The notes: a model not told the origin generated them from the sequence alone. 64,000 nt of DNA from Eurosta solidaginis (GCF_040869045.1 NC_090321.1:75921183-75985182), one strand, 5' to 3'. Numbered from the stretch's first letter, positions 34,768 through 45,273 are shown. Program-made: numbers and translations.

Positions 34768-35109
34768 CTACAATACACCCTTCCTAGCGAAAAACCACCT
34801 TTCGTCTTTTTGGGCATGTGGCGGAATTTCTTTTTGCTCAATTGATTGTTGGAAAGTTATTTGGCTTAAATCGTGTACTTCCGTAAATGCCGATTTCAAT
34901 CTGTCTATAGATATCGTGTCTTCTCCTTTTGCAAGTTTGACTGTGAAAAATTTATTTGTACATTTGATTATCGTGAAAGGACCGGAATACTGTTGCAGAG
35001 GTTTTTTATTGTACATCATTACGAACCCAAACTTGTTTTGATTGAAAGAGATCCGCACAAACGAATGGTTGCTGTGATGTGCAATAGGCTGTGGTTGAAT
35101 ATTTTGCAT
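34768..35109 (-). pseudogene. Gypsy integrase C-terminal fragment
   Basis: FVRISFNQNKFGFVMMYNKK, YSGPFTIIKCTNKFFTVKLA and TISIDRLKSAF match the integrase C-terminal GPF/Y module of Gypsy elements. A further linking fragment lies at 35339-35127. Confidence 0.8.
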
Positions 35110-35292
35110 TTTTATTTTAAGACGTTCTAGAAACTCAGTAGAAATGACATCAGAACTTGTAACATCTCCAAAAATTCGCCCGGAATATGCAACGCCTCTC
35201 GATATACCATTTTAGCATCGTCCTTAGGCCAAGTAGTACCGAAGGCAAGCTTTTTGACCATTGCGTAATTGCTTGACAAATCAAGGCAGCTT

Positions 35293-35724
35293 TCAAAGTA
35301 GAAAGTGGAAAGATGTAGTGTGCTGAATCTTAGCTCCAATAAAACTAGCTAAATCATGAAACGCTTTCGAAGTGAATTGACGACCACACTCACAAATAAT
35401 TATACTCGGACATCCAAATCCTGCAAGCCAACCATCAAAAAATGCTCTGCTTACACTCTCCGCTGTAATGTCTGTTATTGGAGTGACTTCTTTCCATTGC
35501 GAAAAACGATCTATAATCGTCAATAGATACGTGAAACCTTCAGATGGTGGCAAAGGGCCACCCAAATCCAAATGCACTTCTGAAAAACGCTTTGAAGATA
35601 AAGGAACTCGCAAACAACGTTTGGTCCAGATTTTAACGTTCTTATTGAGTTGCGGCCAAACAAAACGATCTGCAATTAGTTTCCTTGTAGCTCTAACACT
35701 AGGATGTGCAAGGTTATGAAGCAT
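35293..35724 (-). pseudogene. Gypsy integrase core fragment
   Basis: Remnant of the HHCC zinc region (HNLAHPSVRATRKLIADRFV, WTKRC), then HLDLGGPLPPSEGFTYLLTI and AESVSRAFFDGWLAGFGCPS. The second catalytic Asp position reads ICECGRQF instead of a TDxGxQF pattern, so the domain is inactive. Confidence 0.85.
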
Positions 35725-36017
35725 GTGAAAAACAGGTCGTCGAAATCTGGGAAGTATAGGCCTGGGCTTACACTTAGATACATCACAAAAAATTCAGTTG
35801 CAGAACCTGGTAATGGTACCAGTTTTAACTTAAGTCCAGAAACAGTTGATAGAAGTAATTTTTGTACATCTTCATCTGTTTTCTGAGCCTCGGATGTCGC
35901 ATATAATCAATTGTAGAAACGTCCTCTATCCTTGGAATCGCATCTGCAACCGAATTGTCCACATGAACAATATTCACAGTAAACTGACCGATAGATGAAG
36001 CTTTTGCAAAATTTTGA

Positions 36018-36419
36018 TTAATAGCAAATGTAAAAAGAGTAAAATCGCGACATTCTAAAATATGACGAAAGTGTTTTACAGCATTGTAAGCAGCTAATAC
36101 TGTATTTGCATTCAGCAGGGCTAAGCTTGCGTGAGAAAAAAGCGAGCGGTTGCCATAATCCATTAACATGTTGTTCCACTACTGCTCTAATGGCAAGATT
36201 TGATGCATCTACTTTAAGTGCTAATTTTGCATCTCTAACTGGATAAGCGAGAAGGGTAGCATTTGCAATCAAATTTTTGCATTTATTAAAAGCTACTTCA
36301 GCTTCAATTGTCCATTGAACGAGTCGCTTATCCTTTTTTACTGCACCTTTTAGGTATTCATTAAGTGGGGCTTGATGTTGTGATGATTGAGGTAGAAAAC
36401 GTCGATAAAAATTCAACAT
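36018..36419 (-). pseudogene. Gypsy connection/RNase H fragment
   Basis: LNFYRRFLPQSSQHQAPLNE followed by LKVDASNLAIRAVVEQ and WQPLAFFSRKLSPAE, the usual Gypsy RNase H start. Continues, frameshifted, at 36169-35825. Confidence 0.85.
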
Positions 36420-36584
36420 ACAAATGAACCGTCACAATTCGGAAATTGTTCGAGACTTTGGAAAGTTGACAATTGCTTGCACTGTAATTCCTGTAGATTA
36501 AATGTGAAAACTAAGAAAATCGATTTCTTGTACTCCAAATTTATACTTCGCTGGATTGATGCTCATCCCAAACTCACTAAATCA

Positions 36585-36905
36585 CTAAAAAAGTATTCTC
36601 AGGTGTTGCAAATGTTGCTCTTCGTTGTTAGACGCAATTAAGGCATTGTAAATATATACAAAAACGAAATCTAAGCCAAAACATACCTCATCCATCAAGC
36701 ATTGGAGTCCTTGTGCAGCATTCCTCAATCGAAAGGGCATTGCTTTTGGAGCCATATGAAACGGATTGGACCAACTGCTTTTTGATGCTCGAATAATATG
36801 ATTGTCTAATATAAACATTTTTTTTTCAATTGTTAAACGTTTTGCATACAGTGTTCTTACTTTTTCCCGAACTGGAGGATCTGCAGTCTCAATATGATGA
36901 AACAC
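36585..36905 (-). pseudogene. Gypsy reverse transcriptase relic with internal deletion
   Basis: Starts HHIETADPPVREKVRTL (polymerase N-terminus), then SSWSNPFHMAPKA is joined directly to MPFRLRNAAQGLQCLMDEV. The central palm, including the first catalytic Asp, is deleted, and the YLDD position reads YIYN. Confidence 0.85.
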
Positions 36906-36964
36906 GTTATTATTATTGCTGCACTGAGAAATTTCTACATTGTGAATCTCAGGAAATTCTTCTA

Positions 36965-37945
36965 ATATTTATGATTATTATTACTAGGCCTGGAAGCACT
37001 ACGGCCTTTGTGCAGATCTATTGTGCATTACCTTTCAGCCTAATTTTGTATATGGAAGCTTTTGATGTATCTAAGTACCCCTTCAGGCTTTTTACTCCAT
37101 ATCACATAGGGATTAAGAATCACACAACCTAGATGGGAGAGTCTCTGCCTAGCCAGAGCGACGCATTCGTAGAGAATTTGAACCGGCGTTTCATCATCCA
37201 GCTCACAGAAACGACACATTTGAGTACCGGATAGATTTAACTTACTTAGGTGATATCGTAGACCACAGTGTCCCATCTAGTGATAGTTCTTAGGTCCCCC
37301 CTGCTTAGATTAATGAGTTTGGCTGATACTTTCGTTTCCGGAAGTATAAACAGGTTGGCCTGTCTTTACCCTGGGCAGTCAATCCAGTGACGTCTGAATT
37401 GTATAGTTTCCCAGTTACTTATAGTTTCACTGGTGTGTGCTTTTGTAAGTCCACAAAAGTGCTCTGGACCATAGAATGCTGCTATAGCACCCTGCTTTGC
37501 TAGGTAATCTGCATGTTCATTACCTCCATGTCCCTGATGTCCGGGAACCCATCCTAACTTGGCTCCCAGGTCATTAAGGATTTGAGTGCAGTCATCCACT
37601 AGCTTAGATGGAACTGTGTAGGATTTTAAGTAACGCAGGGTCGCCTGGCAGAGCCTCTCCGCAGACATTCTCTACCAAAGACTTCTATTGCAAAGATTTC
37701 TGCCTGAAATATGGTGGGGTACCATCCCATTTGTATCGATTTCTTCCGTCATCGAATTTCATTCCATCCGTGAACCAGACCTCTGAGTCAGGGTCATTAT
37801 AGGTATTCCCTGTTTCCCAGTGGGTCCTGTCCACAATGGACACTTCAAAGTTCCGTGAGATTCTGAGCTTAGGAGACATTACGTCACGCAGTTGTAATGT
37901 GGGATTTCCTATGAATAATTTGTGATAGACACTGTTGTCCTTTAA
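36965..37945 (-). mobile_element. 5'-truncated LINE fragment with RNase H, inserted in Gypsy pol
   Basis: Minus-strand pieces encode RNase H (EVWFTDGMKFDDG; WVPGHQGHGGNEHADYLA) and the C-terminal knuckle CRFCELDDETPVQILYEC. The 3' end is AGTAATAATAATCATAA on the minus strand, a (TAA)n-like tail as in the I group. It resembles family B in domain order but is clearly diverged. The flanks share only CATAA, so the target duplication is uncertain. Confidence 0.75.
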
Positions 37946-37963
37946 GATTGTTGTTATACCAAA

Positions 37964-38278
37964 TTATGGCTCAACAGAAATTTTGGCAGGTGCCGTCAGA
38001 AGTGTCTTTCCGTCAACTAATTTGCAATTTTTTAAATCAGGCAACAAATTAAAATTTTTGAGGAAATCAGACCCAATGATGCATTTAGTAACATCTGGTA
38101 CTACAAACAACCAAGCAAAAGATTTGCGAAGCCCAAGATCAAGTTGAAGTATTTTGGTATCAAATGTTTTAATTTGTCCACTATTTGCAGCGAAAATTTG
38201 GATGCCACCTCCTAAACACTTTTGTGAAAAAGGTTTATCCATTGAGATTACGGCGATATCAGCTCCAGTGTCAATCAA
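37964..38278 (-). pseudogene. Gypsy aspartic protease fragment
   Basis: FLIDTGADIAVISMDKPFSQ carries the catalytic DTG; GSDFLKNFNLLPDLKN follows as in Gypsy proteases. The open frame ends at an in-frame stop near the LINE insertion. Its first about 80 bases recur at 56070-56150. Confidence 0.85.
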
Positions 38279-39752
38279 AAAGTTTTTCCCTGCGTGCGAA
38301 CATAATAGCAGTTTGGAAACAAGTAAAACTAATTACGCTTTGTTCTTTTCATAAAAATATTAAGCTAAAATAATGAGAAATGTCTATAGAAATATTATTT
38401 TAAAAAGCTGTGTAAATATTTTGTATTTTTCATCATTAAGGCCATTGAAATTTTAATTAGGTCGAGGAAAAAAATTACTTTGTATAAATTCCTTTAACTT
38501 AAATTATTAACTATTGTTCAAATTCTTGAAATCTAGAAGGTGACGTTTTTGCTTATTCTTTATTCACACCACCATCTATATATAAAAAAAGAAGTGTACA
38601 TTTTGATTGTCACTCCATAACTCGAGAACGGATAGAAAGATTGCCATGAAATTTTTAGCCATAAGAATATAAAAATCAAATTCTGTGTATGTGTGTATGT
38701 TCGCTATGAAAACGTATTTCCCACACTTCAAGCATCACCAAATTTTGGTTATAAGTTCTTTCGATCAACGGGAAGGTTTTAGGCTAAAAATAATTTCGAT
38801 ATATAAAAGGGGCGTAGCACCTCCCATACAAATGGTATCCTTGGTACTGCATAACTTTGAAGGTATACATGCAAGAACATTGAAATTCAGTAAGGAGTTA
38901 TATGAGGTCAATCCCTAACACCACCAAGAAAATGTGGGATTAGGAAAACGGGGCGTGGCACCTCCCATACAAATGGAATATATCATACTGCATATCTCTT
39001 GATGTAGTAATGGTAGGATAATGAAAAGTGGTAAGGAGCTATATGACGTTAAGTCCTAACACCTCCAGTAAAATGTGGAAAGGGGAAAAGGGGCGTGGCA
39101 CCTACAAATGGGATTTTTCAGAACTATGGCTGCCGTACAAACTTAAGTTATTTTAACACCTAAAGTTTGACTGCATTGTTGAGTTTGGCTGTTATGCCTT
39201 TTGGACGTTTAGTAATCTGCCGCCGTTAAAAAAATTTGTTATCTATATATATAAAAATCAAATTCTGTGTGTGTGTTCCCTATGAAAACGTGTTTCCCAT
39301 ACATCAATCATCACCAAATTTTGGCTGTAGGTTCCTTCGATCAAGACGAAAGTTTTTCATATTTCAGAATTAAGAATTTTTAATTTAAATGTCTTTGTTT
39401 TTTGGCTATGCGAACGAATTATCTTCGCTCCAAAAAATGATCATGTTAACAAAATCAATGATCGCATTCAAAACCAATTTCCTGGTGAAGCGACGAAATA
39501 TAAATTGATCGACACAGTTACAGATGAAGATAAAATTGTGAATTATCCAACTGAATTTCTAAACTCTTTAGAACCACCTGGAATGCCTGCGCATATATCA
39601 ACTTTGAAAATTGGCTCACCAATCATGTTTCTTCGGAATTTAAACCCACCAAAATTGTACAAATGGACTTTGCGTTTAGAAATTAATACCGAATTTAATC
39701 GAAGCAACAATCATCAGCGGTAAAAGCAAAGGTGAAGATGTGATCATACCAT
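38188..39752. repeat. Segmental duplication, copy 1 (left part)
   Basis: Matches 56070-57456 plus 63463-63653 at roughly 95% or better by eye, covering the protease start, an AT-rich stretch and the Helitron region. The match continues through the family A LINE to the window end on the copy 2 side. Confidence 0.85.
39480..39737 (+). pseudogene. Helitron helicase C-terminal fragment
   Basis: YPTEFLNSLEPPGMPAHIST then LKIGSPIMFLRNLNPPKLY: the NSL-P-GMP-H-L-LK-G-P-ML-RNL-P conserved stretch of Helitron Pif1-like helicases. It continues after the LINE at 43596 as PRIPIIPTDLPFNFKRLQFP. Confidence 0.85.
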
Positions 39753-39779
39753 ACTACGCTTCCCAAGGCAGTCGGTTCT

Positions 39780-40357
39780 ATGTACCGGAGCGACTTGGGA
39801 TTTTTCCCGACCAAGGACTGTCATTTCAGTGTGACCCCATTTAATTTGTTGCTCAATGTTCTCTTACTCCGGGAAGGCATCGAATTCAATCCGGGTCCGT
39901 CTCCTGACCCGGTCCTGCGAATTGGTTTTTCTGCATCTGCCGGAAAAGAATCTTTTTAGGACGGTCATACTCTGTTCAGTGTGTCTCGTGCAAGGGATGG
40001 TTGCATCGGATAGGTTGTTCTGGGCTTGATCCCAAAACCCGACGTCCACGTGACTTTTATAAATCTTTTGTGGCTCCTTGCTGTTCACGCCCAAGGGCGT
40101 CCCGTAATCTACGCCTAAGCGCCCCCCCCCCCCCCCCCCCCCCACTACCTTCCAGCAGCTCCGCTGCTCAGCAAGCCACAACAAGTACCCGCTGCTGCTC
40201 GCGCCTCACGGCGCCAACAACTCGAACAGCTGATACCACTCATAACTACTACCTTCGTAGTAGAGTTGGTAGCAATTCTGAGCATCAGCCCCTGCCCCCG
40301 TCTTCTCCCCCCTCTTTTCCGGCAGCAATCGTGCAGGTCAGGGAAACAGACTCTTAG
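39780..40357 (+). pseudogene. Family A ORF1 (2A-like peptide, PHD finger, Pro-rich tail), copy 1
   Basis: From ATG 39780 the frame reads MYRSDLGFFPTK and reaches EGIEFNPGPSPDP, a 2A-like ribosome-skipping motif with one changed residue. A 1-base loss relative to copy 2 (GACCCGG for GACCCCGG, about 39915) then shifts frame. In the next frame a zinc finger follows: SVQCVSCKGWLHRIGCSGLD and later APCC, Cys/His spacing like a PHD finger. It ends with a proline-rich segment encoded by 22 C residues and a Ser/Ala/Thr tail. Copy 1 also lacks about 48 bp (in frame) before the 2A motif. Confidence 0.75.
40122..40143 (+). repeat. Poly(C) run of 22
   Basis: Uninterrupted C22 inside ORF1, coding polyproline in one frame. 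Such runs are slippage-prone and often misassembled, so length and frame here are unreliable. Confidence 0.9.
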
Positions 40358-40659
40358 TCCCTACCTCCGTTTGCACCGTCTGCCAGCACAGAATATATAG
40401 GTTTGCGACATCCGCCCAATGCAGCTCCTGGCTTGGGTGGTGCCACTTTCCTAGATGTTCAGGTCTCCGCGACGGCAACCCCCCGACGGGTTTCATCGCG
40501 CCATGTTGCCAGGTCGCAAACCCAAATCATCCTGGTACCCCAATGCTTGCCCAAGGACGCCCAGTCCCAGGGCCACAACAGCAATTGCGTCCTGACCTTC
40601 CACAACCCAGGCGTAGTCACCCGTCACTTACCCCCAGAGTGGCGGCGTCTCCCCTTATG

Positions 40660-43518
40660 CACTTCAGAATTCTGCAGTTAAACTGTAATGGACTAACTGG
40701 GAAGATTACGGAGATAGTCGATTTCATGAAGCGGCACAACTTCCGCATTGCTGCGATTCAAGAGACTAAACTCACAGCAAGATCTGCATTGCAGACCTGC
40801 TCTGGGTATAATGTCCATAGGAAAGACCGCGAGAGCGGAAATGGAGGCGGTCTCGCGTTTATCATACACCACTCTGTGCAATATTATATATTTTATCCTG
40901 GCATCGACCGCAGGGACAATGTCTTAGAACGTCAAGGCCTATCTGTCCGGTCAGGCGATGCAAACCTAGAAATCATCAACATCTACATATCTCCTGCCAC
41001 CTGTTGCCCCAGTGGATACCGCCCTAATATCAGGGCCTTACTCACTGGCACCAATCGCATTATCTTAGGCGATTTCAATGCCCATCATGATCTATGGCAT
41101 TCAAACTTGCGGTTGGACAGTAGGGGTGAGATGTTGGCGGATCAAATAGAAGAAACGACGTTCTGCACAATAAACGGAGACGCCCCCACACGTATGGTAG
41201 GAAGCTGTCACAGCTCGCCAAATATCTCAATCGTGAGCGCAGAACTCGTAAACTGCGTCAACTGGCAGCCGATGGTAACATTGGCATCCGACCACCTGCC
41301 CATACTTATTTCGCTCGAGCGTACCGCCGACTTCATCGTCACTGAAAAACTCACTTTCATAAACTTCAAAAAAGGAAAGTGGGAAGAATATAAATCCTTT
41401 ACAGACAACCGCTTTGCTGCCCTCCCTATCCCGACTGATGCCCGCCAAGGGGAGCGTGCCTTTCGTAAGGTCATTGAATCCGCCTCTGCACATTTCATTC
41501 CCGCCGGGAGAATTCCCGAAATCCGGCCCACTTCCCGGCGGAGGCCGCAAACTTAGCGAGAGAACGTGACCTTATAAGACAGCTTGATCCAGGCGACCCC
41601 CAAATAAGGGATATAAAGCAACGCATCAGATTGCTTGTGGATGAACACAAGCGGGCGAAATGGGAAGAGCACCTAAGAGGTTGTAACCTCTGTACCGGTG
41701 TGGGCAAACTTTGGTCCACCGTAAAGTCCCTATCGAATCCGACTAAGCACAAAGACAAAGTTTCCATCGCCTTTGGCGACAAAGTGCTGTCGGACGCGAA
41801 AAAATGCGCGAGCGCTTTCTGCCGACAATTATATAATACGTCCTACGGTCGCCAAAGATAGACGGAGAGCCAATAGACACGCACATAAACACAAATTCAG
41901 CGCGTCACCAATCACCATCACCGCTAAAGAGGTTGAGGACACCATTGGTCGTGCTAAACCATCCAAAGCAGTGGGCCCAGACGGCATAGCCATGCCGATG
42001 CTTAAAAGCCTAGGGAAAGAGGGTTTCAAATATTTAGCGCATGTCTTCAACCTGTCTCTTTCCACCTTTGTCATACCCGAGAAATGGAAAATGGCCAAGG
42101 TGGTCCCGCTACTAAAGCCTGGGAAACCAGCTAACATAGGTGAGTCGTATCGTCCGATATCCCTCCTATCGCCAGTGGCAAAGACGCTTGAAGCCATTTT
42201 GCTCCCTTATTTCCAAGCAAATTTGTAGCTAGCCCCTCATCAGCATGGCTTCAGAAAACTCCATAGCACTACCACCGCGCTAAATGCCATTAGCACCCAG
42301 ACAAATTGTGGTTTAAATCAATACCCCCACCATAGAACAGTACTCGTAGCGCTAGACCTATCAAAAGCTTTTGATACGGTCAACCATGGCTCGTTACTGC
42401 AAGCCCTGGAAGGGTCTACCCTTCCCCCATGTCTTAAAAGGTGGACCGCAAATTATCTGGGTGGTCGGCAGGCATCGGTGCAATTTAGAAACGAAACATC
42501 AAAACCAAGGAGAATTAAACAAGGGGTGCCACAGGGTGGTGTCCTATCCCCACTTTTGTTTAATTTCTACATATATAAGCTACCTTCACCACCGGAAGGA
42601 GTCACAATCGTTTCCTACGCCGATGACTGCACAATAATGGCCACAGGCCCAGGCCCAAAGATCGATGCGCTATGCAATAAAATAAACGGCTACCTCCCTG
42701 ATCTCTCCAGTTTTTTTCGTCTCGCGAAACCTGGCATTATCACCGACTAAATCTTCCGCGACCTTACTTACAACATGGACGTCCCAAATGTCGACCATTT
42801 TGAACATCCACGTCGATGGCACTACGCTACCGACTGTCCTACACCCAAAAATCTTGGGTGTGACGTTTGATCAGGATCTACATTTTGGTGAGCACGCAGC
42901 CGCAATTGTTCCGAGAATTCAGAGCCGTAACAAAATCCTCAAAGCCCTCGCTGGCAGTACCTGGGGAAAAGATAAAGAAACGCTCATGACTACATATAAA
43001 GCAATTAGCCAGCCGATTACGTGCTACGCGTCACCCATATCGTCGCCAAGCCTAAAAATCACCCACTGAAAGAAACTACAGGCCTGCCAAAATATTGCTT
43101 GGAAATACGGCACCTGAGAACCCAGCCGTATGAAGTGAAAAAACACAAGCAGGTCCTTGGTGAACTCCATAAACAGGCGTCGGACCTTTATGCCGGGAAT
43201 TGCCCGGTGAATCCAGTACTTAAAGAAAATTATCCACAACTCGCGGAAGAGGAACGCATACTCCCCAGGGAAACTCGTGTCACTCTTGCTCGACTTCGTT
43301 CTGGTTACTGTAACAGGTTAAACTCTTACCTACCCAGAATCAATCCCGACATACAAAATGTATGCCCCGCTTGCAATGTGTCCCTACATGACACCAACCA
43401 TCTCTTCAATTGTAATGTGGAACCAACGCCTCTAACACCCCTTTCCTTATGGTCCACCCCTGTTGAAACGGCAAGTTTCCTTGGACTCCCGTTAGAGGAT
43501 ATTGATGACAATTTGTGA
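40660..43518 (+). pseudogene. Family A ORF2: endonuclease, reverse transcriptase, zinc knuckle
   Basis: Endonuclease (40660-41530): LQLNCNGLTGK, IQETKL (catalytic Glu), LGDFNAHHDLWHS (Asp) and ASDHLPILISLE (His). A one-base deletion near 41533 shifts frame. Reverse transcriptase: AVGPDGIAMPMLK, YRPISLLSPVAKTLEAI, stop at 42228, then DLSKAFDTVNHG, RIKQGVPQGGVLSP, VSYADDCTIM (catalytic Asp pair). Terminal knuckle [17 protein letters not shown] at about 43365. No RNase H follows. The product nicks target DNA and copies its RNA in active relatives; here it is broken in at least four places. Similar fragments lie at 1-2031, 16221-17046, 20046-20297 and 22287-24937. Confidence 0.88.
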
Positions 43519-43595
43519 TCGGTCGCGGCTATTAGGTGGGGCGAGCATTGCTACAACAACAACAACAACAACAACAACAACATGTGATCATACCA

Positions 43596-43850
43596 CGGAT
43601 CCCAATCATTCCTACAGATTTGCCATTCAATTTTAAGCGCTTACAGTTTCCTGTACGCCTTGCTTTTGCAAGCACAAGGACAATCACTTACTATTGCATG
43701 CTTAAATTTAGAGTCAGTGCTTTTCCCATGACCAGCTATATGTTGCTTGCTCTAGAGTTGGAAAACCAAAAAAATTGCTTATCTTTGCACCGAACGAAAA
43801 AACCAAATATATTATGTACCCACTTGCATTACAATAAGATACAAAAATAA
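43596..43850 (+). pseudogene. Helitron helicase terminal fragment
   Basis: IPRIPIIPTDLPFNFKRLQF PVRLAFA is the final helicase block before the Q-G-Q-S motif of Helitrons. The motif itself has decayed (STRTITYYCMLKF). In phase with the left fragment once the LINE and one target duplication are removed. Confidence 0.85.
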
Positions 43851-44006
43851 AATGTTTTAAACGAAAATTTCACCAAATATGCATACAAAATTCAATTCAA
43901 TTTACGGAACAATAAATTAAATTATCAGAAAACAAAACAGAAAAAATAACGCAACATTCATTCTATCACGGGCATTACAACGTACGCCTGGTAAAGCTAG
44001 TTTATG

Positions 44007-44014
44007 TATAAATA
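44007..44014 (+). promoter_or_regulatory. TATA box of the serine protease homologue
   Basis: TATAAATA 74 bases before the ATG, so transcription would start about 44037 with a 5' leader of roughly 45 bases. It lies six bases after the proposed Helitron end. Confidence 0.65.
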
Positions 44015-44080
44015 GCGCCCATAAAATTGATATCGGTGTAGTTTATACTTAAAAAGCGGTGGAAATAGTCTTAAAACAAA

Positions 44081-44782
44081 ATGAATTTACGGCATTACTT
44101 CGCGCTCCGGTTTTTGATATTTAGCTGCATTTCGACATTTGCGAGTTCGGAATTTCGCATTGTAGGGGGCCTTGCTTGGCCCATAGAGTTAGCGCCACAT
44201 TTGGTATCAATACAGTATTTGCGAAGAAATCGTTGCGTTGGTTTATTGGTCACTTTGAAGAAAGTGGTTACAGCTGCGAGTTGCGTGGCAAGTTTAGTAA
44301 ATTTACGAGAGAGCAAATTAATTGTTGCAGCTGGTGTAACGGATTTATGTGATATACCCTCAGCTGGACAAACTAGCAGTGTGGCCAATATATATGTTCC
44401 ATGTGATTATAATCACGTAACAAAAGATATGGATACAGCTTTGATGATATTGCGTGTACCGTTTGAAGAGAGTGATACAGTACAAACAATACAATTTTGT
44501 GAAACTGAGTTAAAGAGGGGCATGGATATGCGAGTTAGTGGATGGGGTTGGAAAACCCCCAAAAATGGGCAGACTTCGAATACACTCCAATCTACTGTCC
44601 TGACCACAATTTCAAAGGCCACATGTACGTTTCGGTATAAGAAGGCACAGAGGAAAATAACGGCATCAATGATTTGTGCTGCGGAAGATAGACCTGATGC
44701 GTGCTGTGAAGATTTTGGGGCACCGGGCGTTGTGAATGGAGAACTTTGTGCAGTGGTATCACATAATCTGGGTTGTTCGTAG
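44081..44782 (+). CDS. Secreted trypsin-like protein without catalytic triad (serine protease homologue)
   Basis: Single-exon, 233-residue chymotrypsin-fold protein. Residues 1-23 form a signal peptide; the activation site is R26-IVGG. The family cysteine pairs are partly present, and DMDTALMIL keeps the catalytic Asp. The His position reads AASC instead of AAHC, and the GDSGGP loop reads EDFGAPGV, so His and Ser are both lost and peptidase activity is not expected. Such homologues act as regulators, binding proteins or seminal/immune factors in flies; its role here is unknown. The stop TAG (44780-44782) comes about 20 residues early for the family: after it the frame stays open for 18 codons resembling the normal C-terminal helix, ending TGA at 44837-44839. 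Hence a shortened allele, recent decay, or readthrough. AATAAA lies at 44894. Flanked by transposons on both sides. Confidence 0.85.
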   Translation: MNLRHYFALRFLIFSCISTFASSEFRIVGGLAWPIELAPHLVSIQYLRRNRCVGLLVTLKKVVTAASCVASLVNLRESKLIVAAGVTDLCDIPSAGQTSSVANIYVPCDYNHVTKDMDTALMILRVPFEESDTVQTIQFCETELKRGMDMRVSGWGWKTPKNGQTSNTLQSTVLTTISKATCTFRYKKAQRKITASMICAAEDRPDACCEDFGAPGVVNGELCAVVSHNLGCS

Positions 44783-44893
44783 CCCGACTATCCGACTGTT
44801 TTTACAATTATAAATAATATAAGAGATGACAAATTTTGAAAAGAAGCAATGATGTTGCAATTGCAGGGCGTTGTTATCACTCGACTCCCGGTA

Positions 44894-44899
44894 AATAAA
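44894..44899 (+). terminator. Polyadenylation signal of the serine protease homologue
   Basis: AATAAA 112 bases after the TAG, the first such hexamer downstream. Confidence 0.55.
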
Positions 44900-45171
44900 T
44901 GTTTATAATTGCGATTTAAAAAAAAAAGTTTTTTTATTTTATGCAAAGAAAGTGTGAATAAGGAAGTCAGCATTCCCATTTATAGTACAATATTAATTAT
45001 AAGTCATTGAATTGAAGAAATAATACAATGTTTATGTTGTTACCTAGTCTAAGTTATGAGCCAAAACAAATGAAAGAAAAAAAAAAACGACTTAAAGATT
45101 ACCAATTCTTCTTCTAATTTTAAGTTCTGTTAGTATTTAGGGGTATGTATGTATACTATATCTTTTATTTA

Positions 45172-45207
45172 TCAGTCTCTTGTCGACTGTGCTAGTGAAC
45201 AGACGTG
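45172..45207 (+). promoter_or_regulatory. Internal LINE promoter: initiator and DPE
   Basis: TCAGTC with A at 45174 as +1 and AGACGTG at 45201-45207, exactly +28 to +34. This is the spacing of TATA-less Inr/DPE promoters used by Jockey-group LINEs, which start at their own first bases. Confidence 0.85.
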
Positions 45208-45273
45208 TTTAGCAGAAATCTAAATAAACGGAGATCGACCTGTGTAATAATAGCAACAATTCAAAGTCGCAAA

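Larger units (their letters stand above)
34768..38300 (-). pseudogene. Decayed Ty3/Gypsy pol, minus strand
   Basis: Order on the minus strand: aspartic protease (38278-37964), a foreign LINE fragment, reverse transcriptase relic, RNase H, integrase core, integrase C-terminus. A related gag fragment at 56086-55743 has a terminal NPNYYWYQNRF..C..PCSF motif, suggestive of the CHCC-type gag of the CsRn1 clade with a first Cys lost. LTRs were not found. Numerous stops, frameshifts and an internal deletion in reverse transcriptase make it dead. Confidence 0.85.
39752..43581 (+). mobile_element. Family A LINE, near full length, 3,830 bp, copy 1
   Basis: Target duplication ATGTGATCATACCA (14 bp) at 39738-39751 and 43582-43595. 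5' end TACTACGCTTCCCAAGG; 3' tail GCTACAACAACAAC..(CAA)n. ORF1 (39780 to about 40357) has a 2A-like peptide and a PHD-type finger. ORF2 (about 40660-43518) has endonuclease, reverse transcriptase and a C-terminal knuckle, no RNase H. Several frameshifts and a deletion of about 190 bp near 43101 make this copy inactive. It sits in the Helitron helicase. Confidence 0.9.
38575..44000 (+). mobile_element. Helitron-like element, copy 1, with nested LINE
   Basis: Left end TCTATATATAAAAAA preceded by A; right end ..GGTAAAGCTAG followed by T. TC..CTAG inserted between A and T is the Helitron pattern. A Pif1-type helicase C-terminus is encoded in two pieces around the nested LINE (39505-39737, 43596-43850). 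The front half of the element (Rep and most of the helicase) is missing. Internal phrases GGGGCGTGGCACCTCCCATA recur three times. The right end lacks a clear strong hairpin, so the terminus is probable rather than certain. Confidence 0.65.

Noticed and set aside
35293..35724. Active integrase
   Set aside because: The catalytic TD position is replaced and the zinc region is incomplete.
40122..40143. Poly(C) as a biological signal
   Set aside because: More likely slippage or an assembly artefact; recorded only as a caution.
44081..44782. Active digestive trypsin
   Set aside because: Catalytic His and Ser are both absent from their conserved motifs.
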